DNA of 64,000 nt from Methylobacterium nonmethylotrophicum (lineage in GTDB: Bacteria; Pseudomonadota; Alphaproteobacteria; Rhizobiales; Beijerinckiaceae), in the NCBI RefSeq assembly GCF_004745635.1, contig NZ_SRLB01000002.1, positions 358,927-422,926 on the forward strand, given 5' to 3'. Positions within the stretch are counted from its first letter, which is position 1, and every line of letters begins with the position of its first letter. The notes under the pieces were generated by a model. It was given only the letters and a program-made list of their open reading frames with translations, made no database searches and was not told where the DNA came from. The position numbers were made by a program, and so were the translations under genes. Positions 46,105 to 54,428 of this stretch are shown here, one piece after another.

Positions 46105-46266
46105 ATGCCGCATGACCATGGCCCCCTCGCCCGGGCCGACGCTGCCGTCCCGCGCCGCCTGCCGGCGCCGTTCTCCCTGCTGCGGCAGGGAATCGGGCCG
46201 CGTCTCGCCGTCGCGGCTTTGCTGGCGGCGGGCGTCTGGGCCCTGATCGGGTGGGCGATGGCGTGA
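46105..46266 (+). CDS. small single-pass membrane protein leading the znuCB operon
   Basis: Protein of 53 residues: MPHDHGPLARADAAVPRRLP, a short basic segment, then a C-terminal hydrophobic helix RLAVAALLAAGVWALIGWAMA. Its stop overlaps the GTG start of znuC (GTGA), the same coupling used by znuC and znuB, which argues that it is translated. It is not a family I know. The first His-Asp-His residues could touch metal. A role in zinc uptake is inferred from operon position only. Confidence 0.6.
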   Translation: MPHDHGPLARADAAVPRRLPAPFSLLRQGIGPRLAVAALLAAGVWALIGWAMA

Positions 46267-47123
46267 ACGCACCCGTCTCCGCGCCGGGCGGCGCCCTGGG
46301 GTTCCGGGGCCTGACCCTCGGCTACGCCCGTCATCCGGCAGTCCATCACCTCGACGGCACGATCGCGCCCGGGTCGCTCACCGCGGTGGTCGGACCGAAC
46401 GGCGCCGGCAAGTCGACCCTGCTCAAGGGCATCATCGGCGAGATCGCCCCCCTCGAGGGCGAGGTCCTGCGGCCGGGGCTGTCGCGCCGGGACATCGCCT
46501 ACCTGCCCCAGGCCGCCGAGATCGACCGGTCCTTCCCGATCGGGGTGTTCGACCTCGTGGCGATGGGGCTGTGGCGCCGGGTCGGGCCCTGGCGCTCGCT
46601 CAAGGCCCACCGGGGCGCCGTCGAGGCGGCGCTCGCGGCGGTCGGGCTCACCGGCTTCGAGCGCCGGCCGATCGGCACCCTGTCCGGCGGGCAGCTGCGT
46701 CGCGCCCTGTTCGCCCGCGTCCTGCTGCAGGACGCGCGGGTGATCCTGCTCGACGAGCCCTTCGCGGCGATCGATGCGCGCACCACCGACGAGCTGCTCG
46801 GGCTGGTGCATGGCTGGCACGCGGAAGGGCGCACCGTGGTGGCGGTGCTGCACGACCTCGACCAGGTCGGCCGGCATTTTCCCGCGACCCTGCTCCTCGC
46901 CCGCGAGGCGGTGGCCTGGGGCGCGACGCCCGAGGTGCTGACCGCCGACAACCTGCGGCGCGCCCGCCGGCTCTGCGAGGCCTGGGACGAGGAGGCGCCG
47001 GTCTGCCGCGCGCCGGCCGCCGCCCACCGGCACGACGGACCGGGTCACGAGGGACCGGGACACGACGGACACGGTCACGACCACCAGGGCCACGATCACC
47101 ACACCCATGGGCATGCCGCGTGA
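46263..47123 (+). CDS. znuC: zinc ABC transporter ATP-binding protein
   Basis: ATPase of a metal-ion (zinc/manganese) ABC importer, 286 residues. Walker A is VVGPNGAGKSTLLKG, the signature is GTLSGGQLRRALFARVLLQD, and Walker B is VILLDEPFAAID. A long His/Gly/Asp-rich tail (residues about 255-286, repeated GHDH units) is typical of zinc transporters and may buffer metal. GTG start coupled to the small upstream gene; stop coupled to znuB. No znuA binding-protein gene is adjacent. Confidence 0.93.
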   Translation: MNAPVSAPGGALGFRGLTLGYARHPAVHHLDGTIAPGSLTAVVGPNGAGKSTLLKGIIGEIAPLEGEVLRPGLSRRDIAYLPQAAEIDRSFPIGVFDLVAMGLWRRVGPWRSLKAHRGAVEAALAAVGLTGFERRPIGTLSGGQLRRALFARVLLQDARVILLDEPFAAIDARTTDELLGLVHGWHAEGRTVVAVLHDLDQVGRHFPATLLLAREAVAWGATPEVLTADNLRRARRLCEAWDEEAPVCRAPAAAHRHDGPGHEGPGHDGHGHDHQGHDHHTHGHAA

Positions 47124-47986
47124 TCGACCTCCTGACGGCCCCCTTCGTCGAGTTCGCCTTCATGCGCCGGGCGCTGGCCGGCTGCGTCGCCCTGTCGGTC
47201 GGCGCCGCCCCGGTCGGCGTCTTCCTGACCCTCCGGCGCATGAGCCTGATGAGCGAGGCGATGAGCCACGCGATCCTGCCGGGCGCGGCGGTCGGGTTCC
47301 TGTGGGCCGGGCTGTCGCTGCCGGCGATGACGCTGGGCGGCCTCGTCGCCGGCCTCGCGGTGGCGCTCCTGTCCGGGTTCGTCGCCCGCTCGACGGTGTT
47401 GCGCGAGGATGCGAGCCTGGCGGCCTTCTACCTGATCTCGCTCGCCGCCGGCGTGCTGCTGATCTCGGCCCGCGGCTCCTCGATCGACCTCCTGCACATC
47501 CTGTTCGGCACGGTGCTGGCGCTCGACGACGACGCCCTGCTGCTCCTCGGCGGCATCGCCACGGTGACGCTGGCGGGCCTCGCCGTCGCCTACCGGCCGC
47601 TGGTGATGGAATGCGTCGACCCGCTCTTCCTGCGCTCGGTCGGCCGGGCGAGCGGGCCGGTGCACTATTGTTTCCTGGCGCTGGTGGTGCTCAACCTCGT
47701 CGGTGGCTTCGCGGCGCTCGGCACCTTGCTGGCGGTCGGCCTGATGCTGCTGCCGGCGATCACGGCGCGGTTCTGGGCCCTCGACCTCACCGGCCTGATG
47801 CCGGCGGCGGTGGTCACGGCGCTCATCGCGAGCGTCGCGGGGCTCCTCGTCTCCTATTACGGCGGCGTGCCGACCGGGCCGGCGATCGTGCTCGCTGCCG
47901 GCGCGCTCTACCTGGCCTCGATGCTGCTCGGCCCCCGCGGCGGCCTGGTCTGGCGCCTGATCCCGGCCCGTCACCTCGAGGCCTGA
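47120..47986 (+). CDS. znuB: zinc ABC transporter permease
   Basis: Membrane subunit of 288 residues with about eight helices, ABC-3 family. PFVEFAFMRRALAGCVALSV is the conserved start, RRMSLMSEAMSHAILPGAAVGF is the diagnostic loop that contacts the ATPase, and GTLLAVGLMLLPAITARFWA is conserved near the C-terminus. The GTG overlaps the znuC stop. The gene ends one base from the convergent DUF2256 gene. Confidence 0.93.
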   Translation: MIDLLTAPFVEFAFMRRALAGCVALSVGAAPVGVFLTLRRMSLMSEAMSHAILPGAAVGFLWAGLSLPAMTLGGLVAGLAVALLSGFVARSTVLREDASLAAFYLISLAAGVLLISARGSSIDLLHILFGTVLALDDDALLLLGGIATVTLAGLAVAYRPLVMECVDPLFLRSVGRASGPVHYCFLALVVLNLVGGFAALGTLLAVGLMLLPAITARFWALDLTGLMPAAVVTALIASVAGLLVSYYGGVPTGPAIVLAAGALYLASMLLGPRGGLVWRLIPARHLEA

Positions 47987-47987
47987 C

Positions 47988-48173
47988 TCACCGGGACGGC
48001 CGCGGGTCGGGCGGGCGGGCCGGCTCGCCGCGATGCGCCGCCCGACGGCAGGCATCCGAGCAGTAGCGCACCTCGTCCCAGACCCGCTCCCACTTCTTGC
48101 GCCAGGCGAAGGGCCGGCCGCACTGGGCGCAGACCTTCTGCGGCAGGTCGCCCTTGCGGCGCATCTTCGGCAT
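47988..48173 (-). CDS. DUF2256 zinc-ribbon-like protein
   Basis: Protein of 61 residues: [20 protein letters not shown], then [25 protein letters not shown]. The CxxC...CxxxC pattern is a small zinc ribbon and matches DUF2256, often found next to photolyase or cryptochrome genes; an FeS photolyase lies 1.8 kb away. It is three bases downstream of the formyltransferase-like gene in the same direction. Function unknown. Confidence 0.88.
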   Translation of the reverse strand: MPKMRRKGDLPQKVCAQCGRPFAWRKKWERVWDEVRYCSDACRRAAHRGEPARPPDPRPSR

Positions 48174-48176
48174 CGG

Positions 48177-49043
48177 TCAGCGCCCGGTCTGGCCCGCGTC
48201 GAGAAGGGCGATGTTGCTCCAGCGGGTGATCTGCACGTAGCCGTCGCGGGCCGCGACCACGATCTGGCGGCGGTAATGGTGCACGACGGTGCCGGGGACG
48301 TGGCGGTGCGCTTCCGTCCAGCCCTGCGCCTCCAGGACGAAGATGCGGCTGTCGTTGACCCGCGCCAGGGTCTCGATGGCGCCGAAGGCCCGGACCCGGC
48401 GCAGGATCGCGTCGACCGGCTGGCGGAAGTCGAGGGTGCGGTCGAGGTCGCTCACCCGCGGCCAGTAGGCGCCGTCGCCCTGGGGCTCGGCGGCCCGCCA
48501 GCGGGCCGGCAGCTCCCGGGCGATCGGCCCGCGGGCGAGCCGCATCGCCGCCATCTGGCAGCGGGAGAGCAGGGTCTCGTGCGTCTCCTCCGGCGAGAGC
48601 CGGAAGAGCTCCTGGGCCAGGATGTCGCCGGTGTCGAACCCCTCCTCGGCCAGCACGTGGGCGGTCACGCCCCAGCTCTCGTAGGAGTCGAGGATGGCGC
48701 GAAACAGCGGGTAGGGCCCGCGCCCGTCGGGCAGCGGCGAGGGGTGGATGTTGAGGGCGTAGCGCACCCGTCCGGGCCAGCCGGTGACCAGCCAGGGGTA
48801 GCCCGCCACCACGAGCGCCCAGTCGCGGCCGTGCTCGGCCGAGAGCGCCTCGATGTCGGCGACGCGGATGCGCGAGAGCTGGATCGGCACCCGGTGCCGC
48901 CGGGCCAGGGCCACGACCGCGTCGTTGTGGTCGTAGATCCCGTCGCAGGGACGGGTGAACAGCTTGATCGGCTGCCAGCCCGCACCCGCCAGCGCCTCGA
49001 ACACACCGCCGAGGAAGTCGATCCCCGCGAAGGCGAATTTCAC
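48177..49043 (-). CDS. formyltransferase-family protein (Fmt-like)
   Basis: Protein of 288 residues with a methionyl-tRNA formyltransferase-like N-terminal domain: VKFAFAGIDFLGGVFEALA, LNIHPSPLPDGRGPYPLFRA (the HPSLLP-like loop with the catalytic-type His) and GVTAHVLAEEGFDTGDILAQ. The C-terminal domain resembles Fmt-C. The GTG start follows TAAGGAG. It is probably not the housekeeping Fmt, since no def gene is near; such paralogues modify sugars or other amines. Substrate unknown. Confidence 0.8.
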   Translation of the reverse strand: MKFAFAGIDFLGGVFEALAGAGWQPIKLFTRPCDGIYDHNDAVVALARRHRVPIQLSRIRVADIEALSAEHGRDWALVVAGYPWLVTGWPGRVRYALNIHPSPLPDGRGPYPLFRAILDSYESWGVTAHVLAEEGFDTGDILAQELFRLSPEETHETLLSRCQMAAMRLARGPIARELPARWRAAEPQGDGAYWPRVSDLDRTLDFRQPVDAILRRVRAFGAIETLARVNDSRIFVLEAQGWTEAHRHVPGTVVHHYRRQIVVAARDGYVQITRWSNIALLDAGQTGR

Positions 49044-49197
49044 GTCGCGACTCCTTACCCGACCACTCCCGGCGCGGCCGTGCCCGGCCCGCCGGCGAAT
49101 CCCACCGGCCCCTGCGTCAGTTCGGCCCGCCCCGCCCCCGGCGCCGGCACGCCCGTTCGCCCTAGCTAGAGTTATGGGCAGCGGAACGGGGGCCGCA

Positions 49198-49932
49198 ATG
49201 GCGCGCACGATAATCTACGGGGGAACCGGCGGCATCGGCCGGGCGACGGCGCATGCGCTCCGCGCCCGCGGGCACGCGCTGCACCTCGTCGCCCGCGATG
49301 CCGGCGCGCTCGACGCCCTGGCGGCGGAGCTCGGCGAGACCTCCGTGACGGCGGGCGACGTCACCGATCCCGGCCTGTTTGCCCGCGCGAGCGCCGAGGC
49401 CGGCGAGGCCCTGAGCGGCCTCGTCTACGCCGTCGGCACCATCAACCTGAAGCCGGTCGGGCGCCTGAAGCCGGCCGAGATCGAGGCCGATTTCCGCATT
49501 AACGCGCTCGGCGCCTTCCTGGCGGTGCAGGCCGCCGCCCCGGGCCTCAAGGCGGGGGCGGGCGAGGGAACGAGCGGCGTCGTGCTGTTCTCCACCGTCG
49601 CGGCCGCGCAGGGCTTCGCCGCCCACGCCTCGGTGGCGATGGCCAAGGGGGCGGTCGAGGGCCTGGCCCTGAGCCTCGCCGCGGAGCTGGCGCCGCAGGT
49701 GCGGGTCAACGTCGTGGCGCCCTCCCTCACCCGGACGAACCTCGCCCGCTCGCTCACCGCCAACGAGACGGTGGCGAACGGCATCGCGGCGATGCACGCC
49801 GTCCCGCGCCTCGGCCGGCCGGAGGATACGGGCGCGCTCGCCGCCTTCCTGGTCTCGGACGAGGCCGGCTGGATCACCGGCCAGGTGATCGGCGTCGATG
49901 GCGGCCGCTCGCGGCTGCGCACGAAGGGGTAA
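49198..49932 (+). CDS. short-chain dehydrogenase/reductase
   Basis: NAD(P)-dependent oxidoreductase of 244 residues. The cofactor motif is YGGTGGIGRATAHALRARG. The usual Tyr-x3-Lys dyad is altered: the segment reads AAHASVAMAKGAVEGLALSLA, with Val-Ala-Met where Tyr would be expected and Lys retained. The C-terminus SDEAGWITGQVIGVDGGRS is classical. The ATG at 49198 is preferred over 49174. The gene lies directly before the photolyase, as seen in several alphaproteobacteria. Catalysis may be atypical. Confidence 0.85.
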   Translation: MARTIIYGGTGGIGRATAHALRARGHALHLVARDAGALDALAAELGETSVTAGDVTDPGLFARASAEAGEALSGLVYAVGTINLKPVGRLKPAEIEADFRINALGAFLAVQAAAPGLKAGAGEGTSGVVLFSTVAAAQGFAAHASVAMAKGAVEGLALSLAAELAPQVRVNVVAPSLTRTNLARSLTANETVANGIAAMHAVPRLGRPEDTGALAAFLVSDEAGWITGQVIGVDGGRSRLRTKG

Positions 49933-49936
49933 GGCC

Positions 49937-51553
49937 TTGGGGGCGCCTCCGCTGCGCACGCTCCGCCTCGTCCTCGGCGACCAGCTCCATCCCCGGCTCG
50001 CCACCCTCACCGACCTCGATCCCGGCGCCGACACGGTGCTGATGGTCGAGGTCACCGACGAGGCGACCTATGTGCGCCACCACAAGCAGAAGCTGGTGCT
50101 GGTCCTCTCCGCCATGCGCCACTTCGCGGCCGAGTTGCGCGCCCGCGGCATCGCGGTCGACTACGTCGCCCTGGAGGATCCGGACAATGCCGGCTCGTTC
50201 ACCGCTGAGCTGACCCGGGCGGTCGCCCGCCACCGTCCCGACCGGATCGTGGTGACCGAAGCCGGCGAGTGGCGGGTCGAGGCGATGATGCGGGGCTGGG
50301 AGGAGGCCCTCGGAATCCCGGTCGAGATCCGGGACGACACCCGCTTCCTGTGCCCGCGCCCGATCTTCGCCCGCTGGGCGGAGGGGCGCGAATCCTTGCG
50401 GATGGAGACCTTCTACCGCGCCATGCGCCGGCGCACCGGCTTCCTGATGGAGGGGCGCGAGCCCGCGGGCGGGCGCTGGAACTTCGACCACGACAACCGC
50501 CGCCGCCTGCCCCCGGGCCACGCCGTGCCGGAGCGCCGGCGCTTCCCGCCCGACGCCGTGACGCGCGAGGTGATGGCCCTCGTCGCCCGCCGCTTCCCCG
50601 ACCATTTCGGCGACCTCGACGGCTTCGCCTGGCCGGTGACCCGGGCCGATGCGCTCGCGGCGCTCCGGCACTTCCTCGACGATTGCCTGCCGGACTTCGG
50701 CGACTACCAGGACGCGATGCGGGCCGGCACCCCGTTCCTCTATCACGGCCTGATCGCACCGGCCCTCAATCTCGGCCTCCTCGACGCCGAGGAGGTCTGC
50801 CGCGCCGCGGAGGAACGGTGGCGCGACGGGTCGGCGCCGCTCAACGCGGTCGAGGGCTTCATCCGCCAGATCCTCGGCTGGCGCGAATACGTGCGCGGGC
50901 TCTACTGGGCGAAGATGCCGGACTATCCGCAGACCAACGCGCTCGACGCCACCCGCGACCTGCCGTGGTTCTACTGGTCCGGCGAGACCCGGATGGCCTG
51001 CCTCGCGGAATGCGTGCGCGACACGAAGGCCCACGCCCACGCCCACCACATCCAGCGCCTGATGGTGCTCGGCAATTTCGCGCTGCTCGCCGGGATCGCG
51101 CCGGCCCAGGTCGAGGAATGGTTCCTGGTGGTCTATGCCGACGCCTACGAGTGGGTCGAGCTGCCCAACGTCCACGGCATGGCGCTCTTCGCCGATGGCG
51201 GCCTCCTCGCCTCGAAGCCCTACGCGTCGTCCGGCGCCTACATCGACCGGATGTCGGATTACTGCCGCGGCTGCGCCTACGACGTGCGCGAGAAGTCCGG
51301 CCCGGCCGCCTGCCCGTTCAACTACCTGTACTGGAACTTCCTGATCGCGAACGAGGGCTCCTTGAGCCGCAATCCGCGCCTCGCGATGCCCTACCGCACG
51401 CTGGCCAGGATGCCGCCGGCGCGCAGGGGCGCCATCGTGGCGGATGCGGCAAGCTTCCTCGATGCGTTGAGCACCTCAAAGGGGGAGCCAGGCGGTGACG
51501 GTGCCGTAGATGCCCGGGCGCCGGATCTGTTCCTCGTAGACCCAGCCGGCTGA
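49937..51553 (+). CDS. FeS-type bacterial cryptochrome/(6-4) photolyase
   Basis: FAD enzyme of the FeS-BCP group, about 538 residues. The start LRTLRLVLGDQLHPRLATLT is typical, RMETFYRAMRRRTGFLM and GGRWNFDHDNRRRLP are group signatures, and the cluster cysteines include YCRGCAYDVREKSGPAACPFN plus an upstream CLAEC. It probably repairs (6-4) photoproducts or senses blue light. No ATG fits, so I use the TTG at 49937 just after the SDR stop. The last roughly 27 residues (after FLDALS) run antisense over a bcsS-like fragment and look non-native. Confidence 0.9.
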   Translation: MGAPPLRTLRLVLGDQLHPRLATLTDLDPGADTVLMVEVTDEATYVRHHKQKLVLVLSAMRHFAAELRARGIAVDYVALEDPDNAGSFTAELTRAVARHRPDRIVVTEAGEWRVEAMMRGWEEALGIPVEIRDDTRFLCPRPIFARWAEGRESLRMETFYRAMRRRTGFLMEGREPAGGRWNFDHDNRRRLPPGHAVPERRRFPPDAVTREVMALVARRFPDHFGDLDGFAWPVTRADALAALRHFLDDCLPDFGDYQDAMRAGTPFLYHGLIAPALNLGLLDAEEVCRAAEERWRDGSAPLNAVEGFIRQILGWREYVRGLYWAKMPDYPQTNALDATRDLPWFYWSGETRMACLAECVRDTKAHAHAHHIQRLMVLGNFALLAGIAPAQVEEWFLVVYADAYEWVELPNVHGMALFADGGLLASKPYASSGAYIDRMSDYCRGCAYDVREKSGPAACPFNYLYWNFLIANEGSLSRNPRLAMPYRTLARMPPARRGAIVADAASFLDALSTSKGEPGGDGAVDARAPDLFLVDPAG

Positions 51554-51893
51554 GACGCGAAAGCGCATCTCGGAGAGGGCCGGCGGCGCCGCGATCAAGG
51601 GTGGCAACCCGAAATCGGTAGCGTGGAGGCCGAGGCTCCACTTCCGGTAGCCGGTCCGGTCGGCGTAGAGCGCGGCTTCCGGCCCGAGATAGGCCTCGCC
51701 GAGGTCGGGCAGCCTGATCCCCCACGACACCCGGCCCCAGGCGCTCCAGCGGGCGGTGCCGGCGATCAGGGTCGTGGTGAGGAGCGTCGATTCGGTCGGC
51801 CGGGCCCACAGCTCGGCCTGCGCCCTCACCCCGATCTGCGGCGACGGCAGCCGCTTCGTGCCGGGGCTGTCCAGCACCTCGCTGGATGCTGAG
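51476..51893 (-). pseudogene. C-terminal fragment of a BcsS-like outer-membrane protein
   Basis: The frame reads a beta-rich segment: AYLGPEAALYADRTGYRKWS, LGLHATDF, EMRFRVSAGWVYEEQ and YGTVTAWLPL at the end, like the C-terminal part of the alphaproteobacterial cellulose-biosynthesis protein BcsS. Similarity stops at about 51885 (DSPGTKRLP); upstream sequence is AT-richer and unrelated, so the N-terminal half is lost. The 3' end overlaps the photolyase stop by 78 bp. This is probably the left scar of the accessory island. Confidence 0.6.
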
Positions 51894-52314
51894 CGCCCTA
51901 AGTTATTGATTTCATTGCATCGAATCGGCAACCGTTCGCGCATTTGTATCATGGTTTGGTATCTGGGTGCCACCTTGCGAAAGCCGACCGTCCCTGCAAT
52001 CTCAGTGGGCGTCGGGAGCGCTCAAGCCACCTCGCAGTATCGCTCCTAGCAGTCGCAGTGCCCGCACAGGGCTGGTCTTATTATGTGGAGAAATTCTATG
52101 CACTCGCTCTTTAGCGAGCGCGAGAGCGTGCGCGTCCTATCGGAGACGGACGCCGCTGCTACCTGCGCAATTCCAATCTCGACCTTCGGCAGGCTGATTC
52201 ACGCTGGCGATGGACCTGCATTTGTTCAGCTCTCGCGCCGTCGCCGGGGTTATTGAATCGTCGTTCACGAATGGCTGAATTCGCGCGGCAACTCGATTCT
52301 GCGGGATAGCAAGA
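51894..52314. other. left flank of the accessory island, no supported gene
   Basis: GC content falls here relative to the core. Short frames are not convincing. A hairpin, CTCGCT-CTTT-AGCGAG, occurs near 52105. No tRNA or clear attachment site is visible, so how the island entered is unknown. Confidence 0.45.
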
Positions 52315-52923
52315 ATGTCTAAAGTTTATCACTATACAGACACCGCTCATCTGCCCTTTATTTTTCATAGCGGAAGACTGCTTCCAAGCAGAAATTCTCG
52401 TGGACATAACGCGAATCCTGATCTCATCTGGGCTACTACAGAGCCCAAGATTGACAATACATGCACCGCTGCGGGCAATATGCGAGGATACCGCGAGGGC
52501 CTATCCTTGATGGTGCGCTTCGTTGTCAAAGCAAGCGATTTTGAGATCTGGCCCAATGTTGTCGCGCCATTTCCAGAGTGGACTCCTCAGGTAATCGAGA
52601 GGCTGGAGCGATGGGCGCTCGGCAGGAGCAATCCCCGCAATTGGCGCGGCCGAATCTCACCTTTGCAAGTCAAGAACTGCATCAGCATCGAAACCAAGGA
52701 TTACCGCGATAGAGAGTGGCGTCCGCTCCTAATAAAAAAATGCCTTCAGCTATCTCAATCAGAGTTAGGCGTAATTATCGGCGACAAAGTATACATATCT
52801 TCGCAGACTGTACTCAATGGAACTTTGGGCTACGTGATGACGAGCATCCCTGCTCGTGAGCTGTGGGGCGATGGATGGGTCCTGAGAATTAAATCTCCCA
52901 AAGATGCTCTACAGATGGATTAG
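52315..52923 (+). CDS. hypothetical protein with ADP-ribosyltransferase-like N-terminus
   Basis: Protein of 202 residues, not confidently recognised. It begins MSKVYHYTDTAHLPFIFHSG, followed by RLLPSRN and PDLIWATTEP. That HYT...LP.I..SG.L pattern resembles the start of DarT and related ART-fold proteins, where the His-Tyr binds NAD. A possible late Glu lies in the ISIETKDYRDREW segment. It is AT-rich for this genome and precedes a DUF3102 gene. It could be a toxin or a phage-defence effector; no obvious DarG macrodomain partner is adjacent. Function is inferred weakly. Confidence 0.55.
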   Translation: MSKVYHYTDTAHLPFIFHSGRLLPSRNSRGHNANPDLIWATTEPKIDNTCTAAGNMRGYREGLSLMVRFVVKASDFEIWPNVVAPFPEWTPQVIERLERWALGRSNPRNWRGRISPLQVKNCISIETKDYRDREWRPLLIKKCLQLSQSELGVIIGDKVYISSQTVLNGTLGYVMTSIPARELWGDGWVLRIKSPKDALQMD

Positions 52924-52992
52924 CAAGCATGATGCCCGAGATTTGATTTTCGGATCATGCGGAAGATCTGGCAACAAAGGAATAGGTCGGCC

Positions 52993-53742
52993 ATGAACCC
53001 AGAAATTCACCCTGCGGATGCTTCGAATTTCAGCTATGAGCAGCTGCCGAGCGATCTCGCATCTGAGGCGCGCAAGGTTGCTGAGCGAGTTCACCGAAGG
53101 AACCGTGCTCAGATCATGGAGACCGGCAACGATCTCATTTTAATGAAAAAGAAGCTTGGTCACGGTATGTTCGGCGCTTGGATTGAGGCTGAGTTCGGCA
53201 TGAGCGACCGCACGGCGCAGAATTACATGCGAGCGGCGGAGACATTTGCCGACAAACCCGAAATCGTTTCGGTTTTGCCCCCGATCACCGTCTATGCGCT
53301 CGCCGCGAAATCAACGCCAGACGACATTCGCACCGATGTCATAGCCAGATTCGATGCAGGACAGCGGCTCAACGCTCGCGAGATCGTGGCGCGCATCGAT
53401 GAAACGCGTCGCACGAAGCAGGAGGAGTCAAAGCGAGACGCGCGCAAGCGGAAGGTGGCGAAGTTGCCGCCGGAGGATCAAGCGAAGTTCGAAAAGGCGG
53501 AGGCGCGCAGGGCTCGAGGACAAGAGGCGATAGAGGCAGAAATCAACCGCCTCCGGGAGGAGCGTGAGCGTGCGGCGGAGGATACTGCATTGTTCCTGGC
53601 AGAGCGTCTAGGAGACGACCTTCCTCGATTTATGGAGATGCTGAAGGCGTCGAACGTGTGGGATGTTGTCTCTGCGCTGAGATCTCTAGACTCCAAGGAC
53701 AACGCCGCCGAGAATGCGAAAGACGTAGCGCTTGTCGAATAA
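52993..53742 (+). CDS. DUF3102 domain protein
   Basis: Protein of about 249 residues. The N-terminal DUF3102 part reads RRNRAQIMETGNDLILMKKK, then GHGMFGAWIEAEFGMSDRTAQNYMRAAE, a helix-turn-helix-like fold seen in plasmid and phage proteins. The C-terminal half is a highly charged coiled coil (KEAE/EERERAAED). The ATG at 52993 follows GGAATAGG; another in-frame ATG at 52957 is possible. Probably DNA-binding; role unknown. Confidence 0.8.
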   Translation: MNPEIHPADASNFSYEQLPSDLASEARKVAERVHRRNRAQIMETGNDLILMKKKLGHGMFGAWIEAEFGMSDRTAQNYMRAAETFADKPEIVSVLPPITVYALAAKSTPDDIRTDVIARFDAGQRLNAREIVARIDETRRTKQEESKRDARKRKVAKLPPEDQAKFEKAEARRARGQEAIEAEINRLREERERAAEDTALFLAERLGDDLPRFMEMLKASNVWDVVSALRSLDSKDNAAENAKDVALVE

Positions 53743-53749
53743 CTGCGAT

Positions 53750-53986
53750 TCAGCCAACTAGCGGGTCTCTAAAACGAACGCCGTGACCTCCGCCGTTCGC
53801 TGAGATCAGCTCGATACCTGCAGCCTCAATACATCGCTTCATGACCTCAACGGTGGCTCGCTGCGGATTCGACTTCTCATTTTCGAAATTCCTAACGGTG
53901 ACCACGCTGACCTTCGCCTCGCGGGCAAGGTCATCTTGGGTCCATTTTAGAAGGCCACGGGCGGCGCGGGACTGGGCAGGCGTCAT
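53750..53986 (-). CDS. phage-type XRE repressor
   Basis: Protein of 78 residues, almost entirely a helix-turn-helix domain: SRAARGLLKWTQDDLAREAK, VSVVTVRNFENEKSNPQRAT, then VEVMKRCIEAAGIELI. This is the pattern of small phage or island repressors. It is divergent from a 98-residue gene, and the 109 bp between them hold nested inverted repeats, so it probably represses that gene and itself. Confidence 0.85.
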   Translation of the reverse strand: MTPAQSRAARGLLKWTQDDLAREAKVSVVTVRNFENEKSNPQRATVEVMKRCIEAAGIELISANGGGHGVRFRDPLVG

Positions 53987-54002
53987 GATCGACGCCTACC
54001 AC

Positions 54003-54086
54003 TCCTGTCGGAAATCGCAAGGAATTTCGCAAAAAGGGTTGATTGTCGGTTTCGAAAAGGTAAATTCCTATCTGTTTCCGACAGGA
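54003..54086. promoter_or_regulatory. nested inverted-repeat operator region
   Basis: An exact 12-bp inverted pair, TCCTGTCGGAAA at 54003-54014 and TTTCCGACAGGA at 54075-54086, encloses a second inverted pair, GGAATTT at 54021-54027 and AAATTCC at 54062-54068. It lies between the XRE start (53986) and the divergent ATG at 54096. The right outer arm is immediately upstream of that ATG. Two symmetric sites flanking both promoters suggest repressor binding with looping. Confidence 0.7.
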
Positions 54087-54095
54087 ATCGAATCC

Positions 54096-54392
54096 ATGGC
54101 TTCCACTCGCTCCCTCCATTGGGCCACCGCCATGAAGGCGATGCAGGCCGATCGCGCAAAGCGCCCGGTCGGACTTCTCGCCGCTCAGGGTCTTATCCGA
54201 GCAACCTCCGCAAAGCGCCGGCCTCTCGTGGTCGCTGGCGCCTACGACAAGGCCGCGATCATGACGGCTGCCACTGCTGCCGCGAAGAACCACCAAGCTC
54301 GCTTCGGCTGCACTTGGGGTGAGGCCTTGTCCGTCACCCTCAAGGCCACATGGCAGCTCGCTAAGGCTACCCGCGCCGTCTCCGTTCACTGA
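54096..54392 (+). CDS. hypothetical protein, likely repressor-controlled
   Basis: Protein of 98 residues, not recognised. It is basic and Ala-rich (MASTRSLHWATAMKAMQADR, then a region with FGCTWGEALSVTLKATWQLAK). The C-terminal TWGEAL...LKATW motif looks like a small conserved phage or island protein. It starts 10 bp after the inverted-repeat operator. The next gene starts 36 bp on, so an operon is likely. Confidence 0.6.
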   Translation: MASTRSLHWATAMKAMQADRAKRPVGLLAAQGLIRATSAKRRPLVVAGAYDKAAIMTAATAAAKNHQARFGCTWGEALSVTLKATWQLAKATRAVSVH

Positions 54393-54428
54393 GTAGTCCC
54401 GCCAAACCAATCAGCAGGGAGAACGCTG

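Noticed and set aside
51894..52100. tRNA gene as the island attachment site
   Set aside because: No tRNA-like arms or T-loop motif were seen at either island edge.
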